This document shows, one piece after another, positions 1-6,030 of a stretch of 6,707 bases of DNA. Source of the DNA: a bacterium. GTDB taxonomy: Bacteria > Krumholzibacteriota > Krumholzibacteria > LZORAL124-64-63. Numbering within the stretch: position 1 is the stretch's first letter; each line of letters opens with the position of its first letter. Under the pieces are notes generated by a model. It had not been told where the DNA came from and made no database searches. It saw nothing but the letters and a program-made list of their open reading frames with translations. The translations under genes and the position numbers were made by a program. The DNA lies in contig JAUUZX010000083.1 in assembly GCA_030592025.1 (NCBI GenBank), positions 1 through 6,707 of the forward strand, written 5' to 3'.

Positions 1-1050
1 AGGCGCAAAGATGCCCCCGGAAAAGCCCGAGCCCAGGGTGATGTTCACCGCCAGGAGCTTGACCACCACCAGCAGGAGCATGAGCCAACCGGCCAGGCGT
101 CCGTCCAGCAGGTCGACCATGGTGCCGTAGCCCACGCCGTACACCTGGGGGAAGACCATGAGCAGCAGGCCCAGCAGCACGCCGCCGGCCGCGGGCTGGA
201 GCCAGGCCGGCAGAGGCATCCGCTCCAGCAGATCCTCACTGGCGTAGAGGGATTTGACGTAGACCAGGGCCAGCAGCCCCACCAATGCGCCCAGCACGAT
301 GTAGAGGGGCAACTCGAGGGGTCCGCCGAGGTTGAAATCCGGCACGGGAAAGGCCGGCGTGTCCCCCAGGAACTCGCGGCTGATGGCCGTGGCGGTGACC
401 GAGGCCACGATGACCGGCGCAAAGGTCACCACGGCGAAGTCGCGCATGAGGATCTCGAGGGCGAAGAAGGCACCCGCGATGGGCGCGTTGAAGGTGGCCG
501 CGATGCCGGCCGCGGCGCCGCATCCGATAAGGGTGCGCAGGCGCTGGGGCGAGAAGCGCAGCCACTGGCCCAGGGAGCTGCCCATGGCCGCGCCGATCTG
601 GACGATGGGGCCCTCGCGGCCCACGGAACCGCCGACGGCGATGGTCAGGGCGCTGGCGACGATCTTGACCGCCGCCACCACGGGCCGGATCACGCCCTTG
701 CGGAAGACCATGGCGCCCAGGACCTCGGGCACGCCGTGGCCGCGGGCCTCCCGCGCGCCGAAGTGGACGAGGGGGCCGACGATCAGGCCGCCGACGACGG
801 GCAGCAGCAGGCGGCGCCACCAGGGCACCGCCTCCAGCAGGGCGACGGTGTGCTCGCCGTGGCCGATGGCCAGGCCCTGGAACACGTCCACGAGCCACCG
901 GAAGAGGATGGCGCCGAAACCACCGACGAGGCCCACGACGACGGCCACCACGACCATGATGGTGGTCTCGTCGGGCTCGAAACGCTCGACCACGCGAAAA
1001 AGACTGTGGCGCACGCGGCTGTATCCGCGCCGCCCCGCTTCGGTTGCCAT
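1..1050 (-). CDS. CLC-family chloride channel/transporter, C-terminus cut by window edge
   Basis: This is a membrane protein of the voltage-gated chloride channel (CLC) family, which moves Cl- or related anions, in many members in exchange for H+. The frame is open from ATG at 1050 to the left edge, giving 350 residues without a stop. Family signatures appear in the right order: GHGVPEV at residues 104-110 (the GSGIP ion-binding loop), GREGP at 144-148 with E146 as the gating glutamate, FNAPIAG at 187-193, and GIFAP at 346-350 exactly at the edge. Long hydrophobic stretches (about 31-58, 80-98, 124-142, 173-200, 206-226, 249-266, 288-300, 320-335) fit the CLC helix bundle. The proton-glutamate position after E199 is Ile200, and the usual Ser of GSGIP is His105. 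The start is supported by GGAG at 1058-1061 on this strand, 7 nt before the ATG. The missing part should hold the last helices, the inner-gate tyrosine and possibly C-terminal CBS or TrkA_C domains. It is divergent from the M16 peptidase gene. The family is near certain; channel versus exchanger is undecided. Confidence 0.95.
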   Translation of the reverse strand, partial: MATEAGRRGYSRVRHSLFRVVERFEPDETTIMVVVAVVVGLVGGFGAILFRWLVDVFQGLAIGHGEHTVALLEAVPWWRRLLLPVVGGLIVGPLVHFGAREARGHGVPEVLGAMVFRKGVIRPVVAAVKIVASALTIAVGGSVGREGPIVQIGAAMGSSLGQWLRFSPQRLRTLIGCGAAAGIAATFNAPIAGAFFALEILMRDFAVVTFAPVIVASVTATAISREFLGDTPAFPVPDFNLGGPLELPLYIVLGALVGLLALVYVKSLYASEDLLERMPLPAWLQPAAGGVLLGLLLMVFPQVYGVGYGTMVDLLDGRLAGWLMLLLVVVKLLAVNITLGSGFSGGIFAP

Positions 1051-1118
1051 GGTCCTGCTCCGGTTCGGAAGGCTGCGACCCCGGTGGGCCGCCCTTGGGT
1101 GGCGATGGTCCGGGCGCA

Positions 1119-1147
1119 ATACTGGTTCACGTCGCCGTGGGCGTCAA
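1119..1147 (-). promoter_or_regulatory. Candidate sigma70-type promoter for the CLC gene
   Basis: On the minus strand TTGACG (1142-1147, 5 of 6 to TTGACA) is followed after 17 nt by CAGTAT (1119-1124, 3 of 6 to TATAAT). Transcription would start near 1112, giving a leader of about 60 nt before the ATG at 1050. The -35 is good and the -10 is weak. This is seen by eye only. Confidence 0.4.
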
Positions 1148-1174
1148 CCCCGCCCCCGCGGGCGACCTTTGTCC

Positions 1175-1203
1175 TTGGCCGATCCGGCGACCAAGCCGAT
1201 ACT
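1175..1203 (+). promoter_or_regulatory. Candidate sigma70-type promoter for the M16 peptidase gene
   Basis: TTGGCC (1175-1180, 4 of 6 to TTGACA) is followed after exactly 17 nt by GATACT (1198-1203, 4 of 6 to TATAAT). Transcription would start near 1210, leaving a leader of about 29 nt that contains the ribosome-binding site. GGCGAC at 1186-1191 and GTCGCC at 1204-1209 form an inverted pair around the -10, which could be an operator or chance in GC-rich DNA. Confidence 0.42.
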
Positions 1204-1238
1204 GTCGCCAAACTCCATCCCCCTTGAAACGAGGCAGC

Positions 1239-3944
1239 ATGAGCACGGACAGCCCCGACGCCCTCCTCCGGTCCCTCGACCTCGCCCCCGGCCTGTGGCA
1301 GGCGGAATTCCCCTCGGGCTTGAAGCTGCTGATCCGCCAGGACCACCGCTCCCCCGTGGCCGTCTGCAACGTCTGGGTCCGGGTCGGGTCGAACCGCGAG
1401 CCGGACGCCATGCGGGGCTGGTCCCACGGTATCGAGCACATGCTCTTCAAGGGCACGGAGCGGCGCGAGGAAGGCGCCTTCGCCAGGGAGGTGGCCGACG
1501 CCGGCGGTGCCACCAACGCAGGGACAGGGTACGAGACCACCAACTACCACATCACCGTCCCCGCGGACCAGCTCGAGGTGGCCGTGGACATCCTGGGCGA
1601 CACCCTCTTCAACGCGAACTTCGACGCCGAATCCCTCGACGCCGAGCGGCAGGTCCTCGTCCACGAGAACCACATGTACGACGACCAGCCCTCCGGTTAC
1701 GGGGTCACCTGGCGCTGGGGCATGGAGACCGCCCTGGACGTCAGTCCCTACCGCCACCCCATCGGGGGGCTCGACGCCAACCTCCGCGAGCGCAACCGCG
1801 ACGACATCCTGGCCTTCTGGCGCTCGGCCTACCGGCCCGACAACATGACCGTGGTGATCGTCGGCAACGTCGACCCGAACCGCGCTCTCCAGCTGGTCCG
1901 CGACCACTTCCCCACGGCCGCCGACGCCGGGCCCACCCCCGTGACCGACCCCCGGGTGGCCATGGTCGCCGCGCCCCCCGTCGAACCCGTCCACGACGGG
2001 GCCCGCTGCCGGGTCGAGTACGGCGAGATCGCCAAGGCCTACGCCAAGCTGATCCTGCCCGCACCGGGGGAGAAGAATCCGTGGCGCGACGTCCTGCCCG
2101 TGGTGCGGCGCATCCTTGGCGACGGACGCAGTTGCCGCCTCTACACGCGGGTCCAGGAAGAACGGCAACTCGTCGACGACATCGACGCCTCCGCCGAGAC
2201 CGGCCCCCGCGAGGGCGTCATGATCATCGAGTTGGAGACCGACGCTCCGCGCCTCGCCGAGGCCCTCGTCGCCACCGCCGGTGTCCTGGCCGAACTGAAA
2301 GGCGGCGACGCCACCGGCGACGAATGCGACCGGGCGGCGCACCGTGTGCTCGGGGCCCATCTCTTCGGCACGGAATCGGTCCAGGGCCAGGCCACGACCC
2401 TGGGCTACCACGACAGCCTCGACGACCTGGCCGGCGCCTTCGACCTGCCCCAGCGCATCGCCGCCGTGACCCCGGCCGACGTGACCGCCCTGAGCCGCGA
2501 GCTCTTCCGCACATCGTGCCTCACGGCCATGATCTACCTGCCCCAGGGCACGAACCCGGCCGACCACGGCATCCCCGTGACGGGCGAGGATCTGGCGGAA
2601 CTCCTCGGCCCTGTCCTGGGCGCGGACGAGGATACCGGCCCGCCCCCCACGCGCCCGCCCCGGCCCGCGGTGATCCACCGCGCCGCTCCGGGAGCGGACG
2701 CCGACCCGGGCTTCCACTGCGAGCGTCTGAACTGCGGCGTCGAGGTGGTCTGGCGCCGGGATCCCGCGGTGCCCGTCGTGGCCATGACCATCGTCGCCAC
2801 CGGCGGCGCCGTGGACGAGAGCGCCGCCGACTGCGGTCGGACCACCCTTCTGCAGCAGGTCCTGGTCAAGGGCGCCCGCGGCCTCTCGGCCCAGGAGTTG
2901 CATGGCACCCTGGAGAGCGACGGGGCGTCCCTGTCGCCCCGGGCCGAGCGCGACCACGTGGGGCTGGTGCTCGTGGGTCTGGCCGACCGCTTCGACCGGC
3001 CCCTGGCCCTGGCGGCCGACGTCCTGATCACTCCGGATCTCGCCCCTGCCGAGATCGACCGGGAGCGCCGCCTGGCCCTGGCCCACTTGGAGGCGGTCCA
3101 GGACGACCCCTTCCAGGCGGCGGCCCTGCGCCTGCGGGCCCTCCTGTACGGTGACCATCCCTACGGGCGACCGGTCATGGGCACCCCCGAGGGGCTGGGC
3201 AACGCGGATCAGGACGCGCTGCGCCGACGGCACGCCGGCATCTGGACCCGGCGCAACGCGCGAGTCGTGGTGTCCGGGGATATCGACCCGGACCGGTTCC
3301 TGCCACGACTGGACGAGCTGCTGTCCGGTCTGCCTGCCGGCCAGGAGACACCGTCCCCCACCCCCGGTGCGGTCCCCTCCTCCGGGGAACAACTTCAGGA
3401 GAGGATGGTGCGGGACCAGAAACAGAGTGTCGTGCTGCTGGGCTGGCCCGGTGCCCACGATGTCCAGGACAACCGGGCGCCCCTGCTGCTCCTGCGCCAG
3501 GCCCTCAACGGCCAGAGCGGCCGGCTCTTCGAAAGCCTGCGCAACCGGCGCTCCCTGTGCTACAACACAGGCATCGTGGGCACCGCAGGCTTCGGCCAGG
3601 GCATGATCCTGGGCTACGTCCTCACGTCCCCCGAGACCGCCGACGAGGCCCGGGACGCACTGCGGGAAGAGCTCCTGAAGACCGCCGACGCACCGTTGAC
3701 CGAGGATGAATTCAACCGGGCCCGGGTGAAGCTGCTGGGGAACCTGCTCATCGGGGACCAGTCCAACGGCGCCCGGGTCGGCCGCGCGGCGCGGGATCGG
3801 ATCTACGGCCGTCCGGCTGCGGGGCTGGCTCCCCTGGTGGCGGAGGTGGAGGCCTGCACCCGTGACCAGGTCCAGGCCGCGGCGGCGACCTACCTCACGG
3901 CATGCGCCCCCATGGAGGTGATGCTGGGTCCGGCGACCACCTGA
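1239..3944 (+). CDS. Tandem M16 zinc metallopeptidase, 901 residues, active N-half and inactive C-half
   Basis: This is a pitrilysin/insulinase-family (M16) zinc peptidase, which cleaves peptides or small proteins inside a closed two-lobed chamber. The first M16 domain (about residues 25-170) carries the inverted zinc motif HGIEH at 63-67. H63 and H67 are ligands, E66 is catalytic, and the third ligand E143 in VHENH lies 76 residues beyond H67, as the family expects. An M16_C-type domain follows (about 185-385, with GRSCRLY at 296-302), then a Pro-rich linker (about 462-490). A second M16-like pair runs from about 492 to 890. There the zinc motif has become TLLQQ (536-540), so this half is structural. 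The fourth domain keeps the substrate-binding Arg/Tyr pair, R768 in LRNRRS and Y775. I chose ATG 1239 because it has GAGG at 1231-1234 and the domain begins about 20 residues later. The in-frame extension to 1044 would enter the promoter region. There is no signal peptide or membrane segment, so it is probably cytoplasmic. The physiological substrate is unknown. Confidence 0.95.
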   Translation: MSTDSPDALLRSLDLAPGLWQAEFPSGLKLLIRQDHRSPVAVCNVWVRVGSNREPDAMRGWSHGIEHMLFKGTERREEGAFAREVADAGGATNAGTGYETTNYHITVPADQLEVAVDILGDTLFNANFDAESLDAERQVLVHENHMYDDQPSGYGVTWRWGMETALDVSPYRHPIGGLDANLRERNRDDILAFWRSAYRPDNMTVVIVGNVDPNRALQLVRDHFPTAADAGPTPVTDPRVAMVAAPPVEPVHDGARCRVEYGEIAKAYAKLILPAPGEKNPWRDVLPVVRRILGDGRSCRLYTRVQEERQLVDDIDASAETGPREGVMIIELETDAPRLAEALVATAGVLAELKGGDATGDECDRAAHRVLGAHLFGTESVQGQATTLGYHDSLDDLAGAFDLPQRIAAVTPADVTALSRELFRTSCLTAMIYLPQGTNPADHGIPVTGEDLAELLGPVLGADEDTGPPPTRPPRPAVIHRAAPGADADPGFHCERLNCGVEVVWRRDPAVPVVAMTIVATGGAVDESAADCGRTTLLQQVLVKGARGLSAQELHGTLESDGASLSPRAERDHVGLVLVGLADRFDRPLALAADVLITPDLAPAEIDRERRLALAHLEAVQDDPFQAAALRLRALLYGDHPYGRPVMGTPEGLGNADQDALRRRHAGIWTRRNARVVVSGDIDPDRFLPRLDELLSGLPAGQETPSPTPGAVPSSGEQLQERMVRDQKQSVVLLGWPGAHDVQDNRAPLLLLRQALNGQSGRLFESLRNRRSLCYNTGIVGTAGFGQGMILGYVLTSPETADEARDALREELLKTADAPLTEDEFNRARVKLLGNLLIGDQSNGARVGRAARDRIYGRPAAGLAPLVAEVEACTRDQVQAAAATYLTACAPMEVMLGPATT

Positions 3945-3948
3945 AAAA

Positions 3949-3976
3949 ACGCCCGGCTCCCTGGGGAGCCGGGCGT
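3949..3976. terminator. Hairpin terminator between convergent M16 and cupin genes
   Basis: ACGCCCGGCTCC and GGAGCCGGGCGT form a perfect 12-bp stem around a 4-nt CTGG loop. On the minus strand the stem is followed by six T (complement of 3944-3949; the innermost pairs with the stem end), a textbook intrinsic terminator for the cupin gene. On the plus strand it starts 4 nt after the M16 stop TGA (3942-3944) and is followed by only a poor U-tract (GGTTGTTCGG), so it should end M16 transcription less well. The A-run before the stem overlaps the last base of the M16 stop codon. Confidence 0.85.
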
Positions 3977-3998
3977 CGGTTGTTCGGCGATTCGGCGG

Positions 3999-4358
3999 CT
4001 AGCCGCGGGTCACGTAACGGTCCGGAGCGGCGGACATATCGATGACCAGCGTCTGCTGGCTGAAGCTCGCCCGGTGGTGGGCGCCCTCGGGGACCCGGTA
4101 GTGGTCACCCGCCTGGTAAAGATTCGTTTCGCCGTCGATCTCCATGAGCATTTCGCCGGAGATGACCATGCCGCGCTGCTCGCAGTGGGCGTGGTCGGGC
4201 ATGCTCACGCCCTCCTCGAAGATGAAAAAGACGACCTGCTTCTCGTCGTTCTGCAGACAGTAGCCCGTCACGCCGGATACGGGGACCTCGACGGCGGGCA
4301 AAGCAAGGATTTCCGGGGGAAGAATGCTAGCGGCAGGATGGGTCTGTGTGGAATCCAT
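3999..4358 (-). CDS. Small single-domain cupin protein, 119 residues
   Basis: This is a one-domain cupin (Cupin_2 type), a small beta-barrel that usually binds a divalent metal. Such proteins serve as dioxygenases, isomerases or sensors, and the reaction here cannot be told. Motif 1 is visible as G50-x5-H56-A-H58, then C-E60-Q61, closing at G68; motif 2 is G84-x5-P90-E-G92-x2-H95. Likely metal ligands are H56, H58 and H95, with Q61 at the motif-spacing position normally held by Glu; E60 next to it is the alternative. ATG 4358 is chosen because AAGGAGG lies 5 nt upstream. An in-frame upstream ATG at 4457 would add 33 residues running through the promoter and operator-like region with no cupin features. 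There is no signal peptide, so it is cytoplasmic. The gene ends at a strong terminator (3949-3976) and follows the flavin reductase gene after a 107-nt gap with its own candidate promoter. Confidence 0.93.
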   Translation of the reverse strand: MDSTQTHPAASILPPEILALPAVEVPVSGVTGYCLQNDEKQVVFFIFEEGVSMPDHAHCEQRGMVISGEMLMEIDGETNLYQAGDHYRVPEGAHHRASFSQQTLVIDMSAAPDRYVTRG

Positions 4359-4363
4359 ACGGG

Positions 4364-4370
4364 CCTCCTT
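4364..4370 (-). promoter_or_regulatory. Strong Shine-Dalgarno site that fixes the cupin start
   Basis: The minus strand reads AAGGAGG, a full match to the anti-SD core, followed after 5 nt (CCCGT) by ATG at 4358. It is the best ribosome-binding site in the window, and it rules out the longer reading frame that starts at 4457. Confidence 0.85.
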
Positions 4371-4388
4371 GGTTGTGGGCTCTCGCAC

Positions 4389-4402
4389 CCGGCCTCGGCC
4401 GG
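4389..4402. repeat. Inverted repeat CCGGCC-tc-GGCCGG in the cupin leader
   Basis: This is a perfect 6-bp inverted repeat with a 2-nt centre, 2 nt away from the larger inverted repeat at 4404-4422 and about 20 nt before the cupin Shine-Dalgarno. It shares the core CCGG with the neighbouring repeat. It could be a second, weaker operator half-site pair or a GC-rich chance palindrome. The 2-nt loop makes an RNA hairpin of this exact form unlikely without opening a pair. Confidence 0.4.
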
Positions 4403-4403
4403 T

Positions 4404-4422
4404 TACCGGTCCGAGACCGGTA
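4404..4422. promoter_or_regulatory. Operator-like 19-bp inverted repeat upstream of the cupin
   Basis: ACCGGTC and GACCGGT (4405-4411 and 4415-4421) are perfect 7-bp arms around CGA, extended by one further T/A pair to 19 bp. The two ACCGGT cores start 11 bp apart, about one helical turn, as expected for a dimeric helix-turn-helix repressor. It lies just downstream of the candidate -10 at 4430-4435, at about +1 to +20, where a bound repressor would block initiation. No regulator gene is visible in the window. Confidence 0.5.
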
Positions 4423-4429
4423 TACATCC

Positions 4430-4457
4430 ATGTTACCAGATCCGGCGGATTCCGCAA
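4430..4457 (-). promoter_or_regulatory. Candidate promoter for the cupin gene
   Basis: On the minus strand TTGCGG (4452-4457) is followed after 16 nt by TAACAT (4430-4435, 4 of 6 to TATAAT). Initiation would fall near 4423, beside the inverted repeat at 4404-4422. A short palindrome GCGGA-t-TCCGC (4445-4455) overlaps the -35. The hexamers are imperfect, so this is a candidate only. It would make cupin expression separable from the upstream flavin reductase gene. Confidence 0.38.
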
Positions 4458-4465
4458 CCGCGGGG

Positions 4466-4960
4466 TCAGCCGACATCCGGCGCGTAGTCACGCCCCCGCA
4501 GGGGCAGAATCGGCTTGCCGTCCACCATTTCCGCGACCAGGACGCGCCCCACGTAGAGGTCGTGATCACCGGCGGTGACCACGTTCTCCACCCGGCACAG
4601 CAGGCGGCCGCTGCAGCGTTCGAGGGCGGGCACGGTGTCCCCCATGATCACGTGGGGGGTCTCCGCCCACTTGTCGCGGTCGCGTCGGGAATGGAGTCCG
4701 AAGAGCCGGGCCTCGGCAACCTGGCCCTCGGCCAGGATCGAAACGGTGAACTCGCCGCCCGCAGTGAGCAGACCGTGGGTGTGCCGTTCGTGCCCCACGG
4801 CCACCAGCAGCAGTGGTGGGTCCATGGAAACGCGCGTGACCCAGGCAGCCGTCAACCCACCCAGGACGCCGTCCCTGGCGGCGCCGACCACCGTCACCGG
4901 GGCGTTCACGAGATTGAACACGTCGTCGAAGCGGGCGGCATCCCCGTTGGAGGGCGTCAT
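4466..4960 (-). CDS. Flavin reductase-like FMN-binding split-barrel protein, 164 residues
   Basis: This belongs to the flavin_reduct domain family (COG1853-like): NAD(P)H:flavin oxidoreductases and FMN-binding proteins that supply reduced flavin to a monooxygenase or act as electron carriers. Nearly the whole protein is the domain. Seen are NAPVTVVGAA (19-28), GLTAAWVTRVSMDPPLLLVAVG (35-56, the flavin-binding stretch), a conserved Thr61-His62 pair, FTVSILAEGQ (71-80), FG (87-88), DKWAE (96-100) and the signature GDHDLYVGRV (131-140). Length is normal for the stand-alone form. ATG 4960 is supported by GAGGGGG 8 nt upstream and places the domain about 15 residues in; the in-frame extension to 5068 would overlap the end of the upstream hydrolase gene by 77 nt. 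The protein is soluble and cytoplasmic. It lies 31 nt after the EEP hydrolase stop on the same strand, so the two are probably co-transcribed. No partner monooxygenase is in view. Confidence 0.93.
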   Translation of the reverse strand: MTPSNGDAARFDDVFNLVNAPVTVVGAARDGVLGGLTAAWVTRVSMDPPLLLVAVGHERHTHGLLTAGGEFTVSILAEGQVAEARLFGLHSRRDRDKWAETPHVIMGDTVPALERCSGRLLCRVENVVTAGDHDLYVGRVLVAEMVDGKPILPLRGRDYAPDVG

Positions 4961-4991
4961 GGTCTGGTCCCCCTCGGCGCCGGGCGCCGAC

Positions 4992-5861
4992 TCAACCGGC
5001 CAGGTCGAACTCGGCGACGACCGGGAAGTGATCCGAAGGCAGGGCGGCGGCCCGATGCTCGAAGTCATGGAAGAGGACGCGCTCCACGCTGCGCAGGGTC
5101 AGCCGCGGACGGAAGAACACGTAGTCGATGCGCCGCGGACCGAACAGGAGGTGCCCCATGCGATCGCGCAGCCCCAGGCCCCGGAAGGTGGCGCCGTCGG
5201 CCTCACCGCCGCCGGCCTCGGACCAGGCGTCGAAGAGAGGCTCGCAATCGGGGCAACCCTCGCGCATGGCCCGGATCTCCGGCGAGCCGGCCACGGCGTT
5301 GAAGTCCCCGGTGAGGAAGACCGGCACCTGCGGCCCGTGCTGCTCGACCTTGCGCGCGATGTGCTCCCGCAATTGACGGGCGCTCCGCTGCCGATGCCAC
5401 GGGTTGAGGGCCTCGAGGTGGGTCGTGCCGAAGACGAACACGCGGCCCGTCTCGGCCATGGAGAAGGTCGACCAGGTCACCAGACGCGGCCGCGAGCCCA
5501 GGTTGTACTGGGAAGCGGGGATCTCCGGGGTAGGCGAGAGCCACAGGGCCTCGTTGCTGTCCGGTGAATCCACGGGGCGGACGCGGTCGCGGCGGTAGAA
5601 GGTGGCGCAGTACCAGTTCTCCGCGGCGTCCGCACGCGCGGCGCCGAGGTTGCCCTCACCGACGAAATCGTAGTCGGGCAACAGGGAGGCCAGGTCCTCG
5701 AGCTGCTGGCGGTTAGCCTCCTGGGTGCCCATGACATCCGGCTGCACACGGTTGACCAGGCGCGCGACGTTGTTCCGTCGCAGGCGCCAGGGATGGCTGT
5801 TCTTCTTCTTGGTCGAGGTGAGGAGATTGAAGGTCATCACCCGCAGGATGTTCGAACTCAC
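4992..5861 (-). CDS. Endonuclease/exonuclease/phosphatase (EEP) family hydrolase, 289 residues
   Basis: This is a Mg2+-dependent phosphodiesterase/phosphatase of the exonuclease III/DNase I/inositol-phosphatase fold. Numbered from GTG 5861 the active-site set is complete: N12 in MTFNLL, E48 in MGTQEAN (metal glutamate), H148 in TTHLEA, D186 and N188 in TGDFNAV, D246 in RIDYVFF, and D277/H278 in SDHFPV. Length and motif order match the small bacterial EEP proteins. The start is uncertain. GTG 5861 has GGAG 10 nt upstream (5872-5875) and puts the first beta strand at residue 6. ATG 5918 would add 19 Arg/Pro-rich residues, lacks an SD, and overlaps a GATAAT -10 candidate. There is no signal peptide, so it acts in the cytoplasm. 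A lysine cluster (KKK, 18-20) follows the first strand. The substrate (DNA, RNA, nucleotide or phospholipid head group) cannot be read from sequence. The flavin reductase gene follows after 31 nt. Confidence 0.93.
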   Translation of the reverse strand: MSSNILRVMTFNLLTSTKKKNSHPWRLRRNNVARLVNRVQPDVMGTQEANRQQLEDLASLLPDYDFVGEGNLGAARADAAENWYCATFYRRDRVRPVDSPDSNEALWLSPTPEIPASQYNLGSRPRLVTWSTFSMAETGRVFVFGTTHLEALNPWHRQRSARQLREHIARKVEQHGPQVPVFLTGDFNAVAGSPEIRAMREGCPDCEPLFDAWSEAGGGEADGATFRGLGLRDRMGHLLFGPRRIDYVFFRPRLTLRSVERVLFHDFEHRAAALPSDHFPVVAEFDLAG

Positions 5862-5916
5862 GTTGTCCCGTCTCCGGATCTGTCGCGGCCGCCGGACGGT
5901 GGGGCCCGGGCGGCTC

Positions 5917-5922
5917 ATTATC
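5917..5922 (-). promoter_or_regulatory. Candidate -10 element for the EEP hydrolase gene
   Basis: GATAAT on the minus strand matches TATAAT at 5 of 6 positions and lies 55 nt upstream of the GTG start. No good -35 stands 16-18 nt upstream (the nearest is AGGACG). A second GATAAT is at 5988-5993, also without a clear -35. If the 5917-5922 copy is used, the transcript would begin near 5910, downstream of ATG 5918, which favours the GTG start. Confidence 0.3.
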
Positions 5923-6030
5923 GTGGGGAGCGGCTGATGCCGTCCTGTTGCCAACGCCGGTCGCGGGCGAAAGTTTCCGGTTCCCTGATTATCGGCAGAT
6001 GCAGCCCGAAAATTGAGGCCTCATCCGGCG

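Noticed and set aside
1155..1162. Palindrome CCCGCGGG in the CLC/M16 intergenic region
   Set aside because: Eight bases of pure G/C without extension are expected by chance at this composition.
1044..1238. Longer M16 start at 1044
   Set aside because: It would read through the divergent promoter region and into the CLC start; it has no clear SD, whereas ATG 1239 has GAGG and matches the family start.
332..3154. A 940-codon plus-strand open frame in a different phase
   Set aside because: It is Arg/Pro/Gly-rich without domains, and it runs across the CLC gene, the divergent intergenic region and the M16 gene, so it is a shadow.
783..3458. An 891-codon open frame antisense to the M16 gene
   Set aside because: It is a GC-rich shadow: composition is Gly/Val/Asp/Gln-heavy low complexity with no family motif, and the plus strand here encodes a complete M16 peptidase.
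4961..5068. Longer flavin reductase start at 5068
   Set aside because: It overlaps the conserved C-terminus of the EEP hydrolase and adds no domain sequence; ATG 4960 has its own SD.
6014..6025. Palindrome TGAGGCCTCA followed by ATTTT on the minus strand, just after the NTPase stop
   Set aside because: It looks like a terminator at first, but the palindrome has no loop; opening one leaves about 3 bp of stem, too weak for intrinsic termination.
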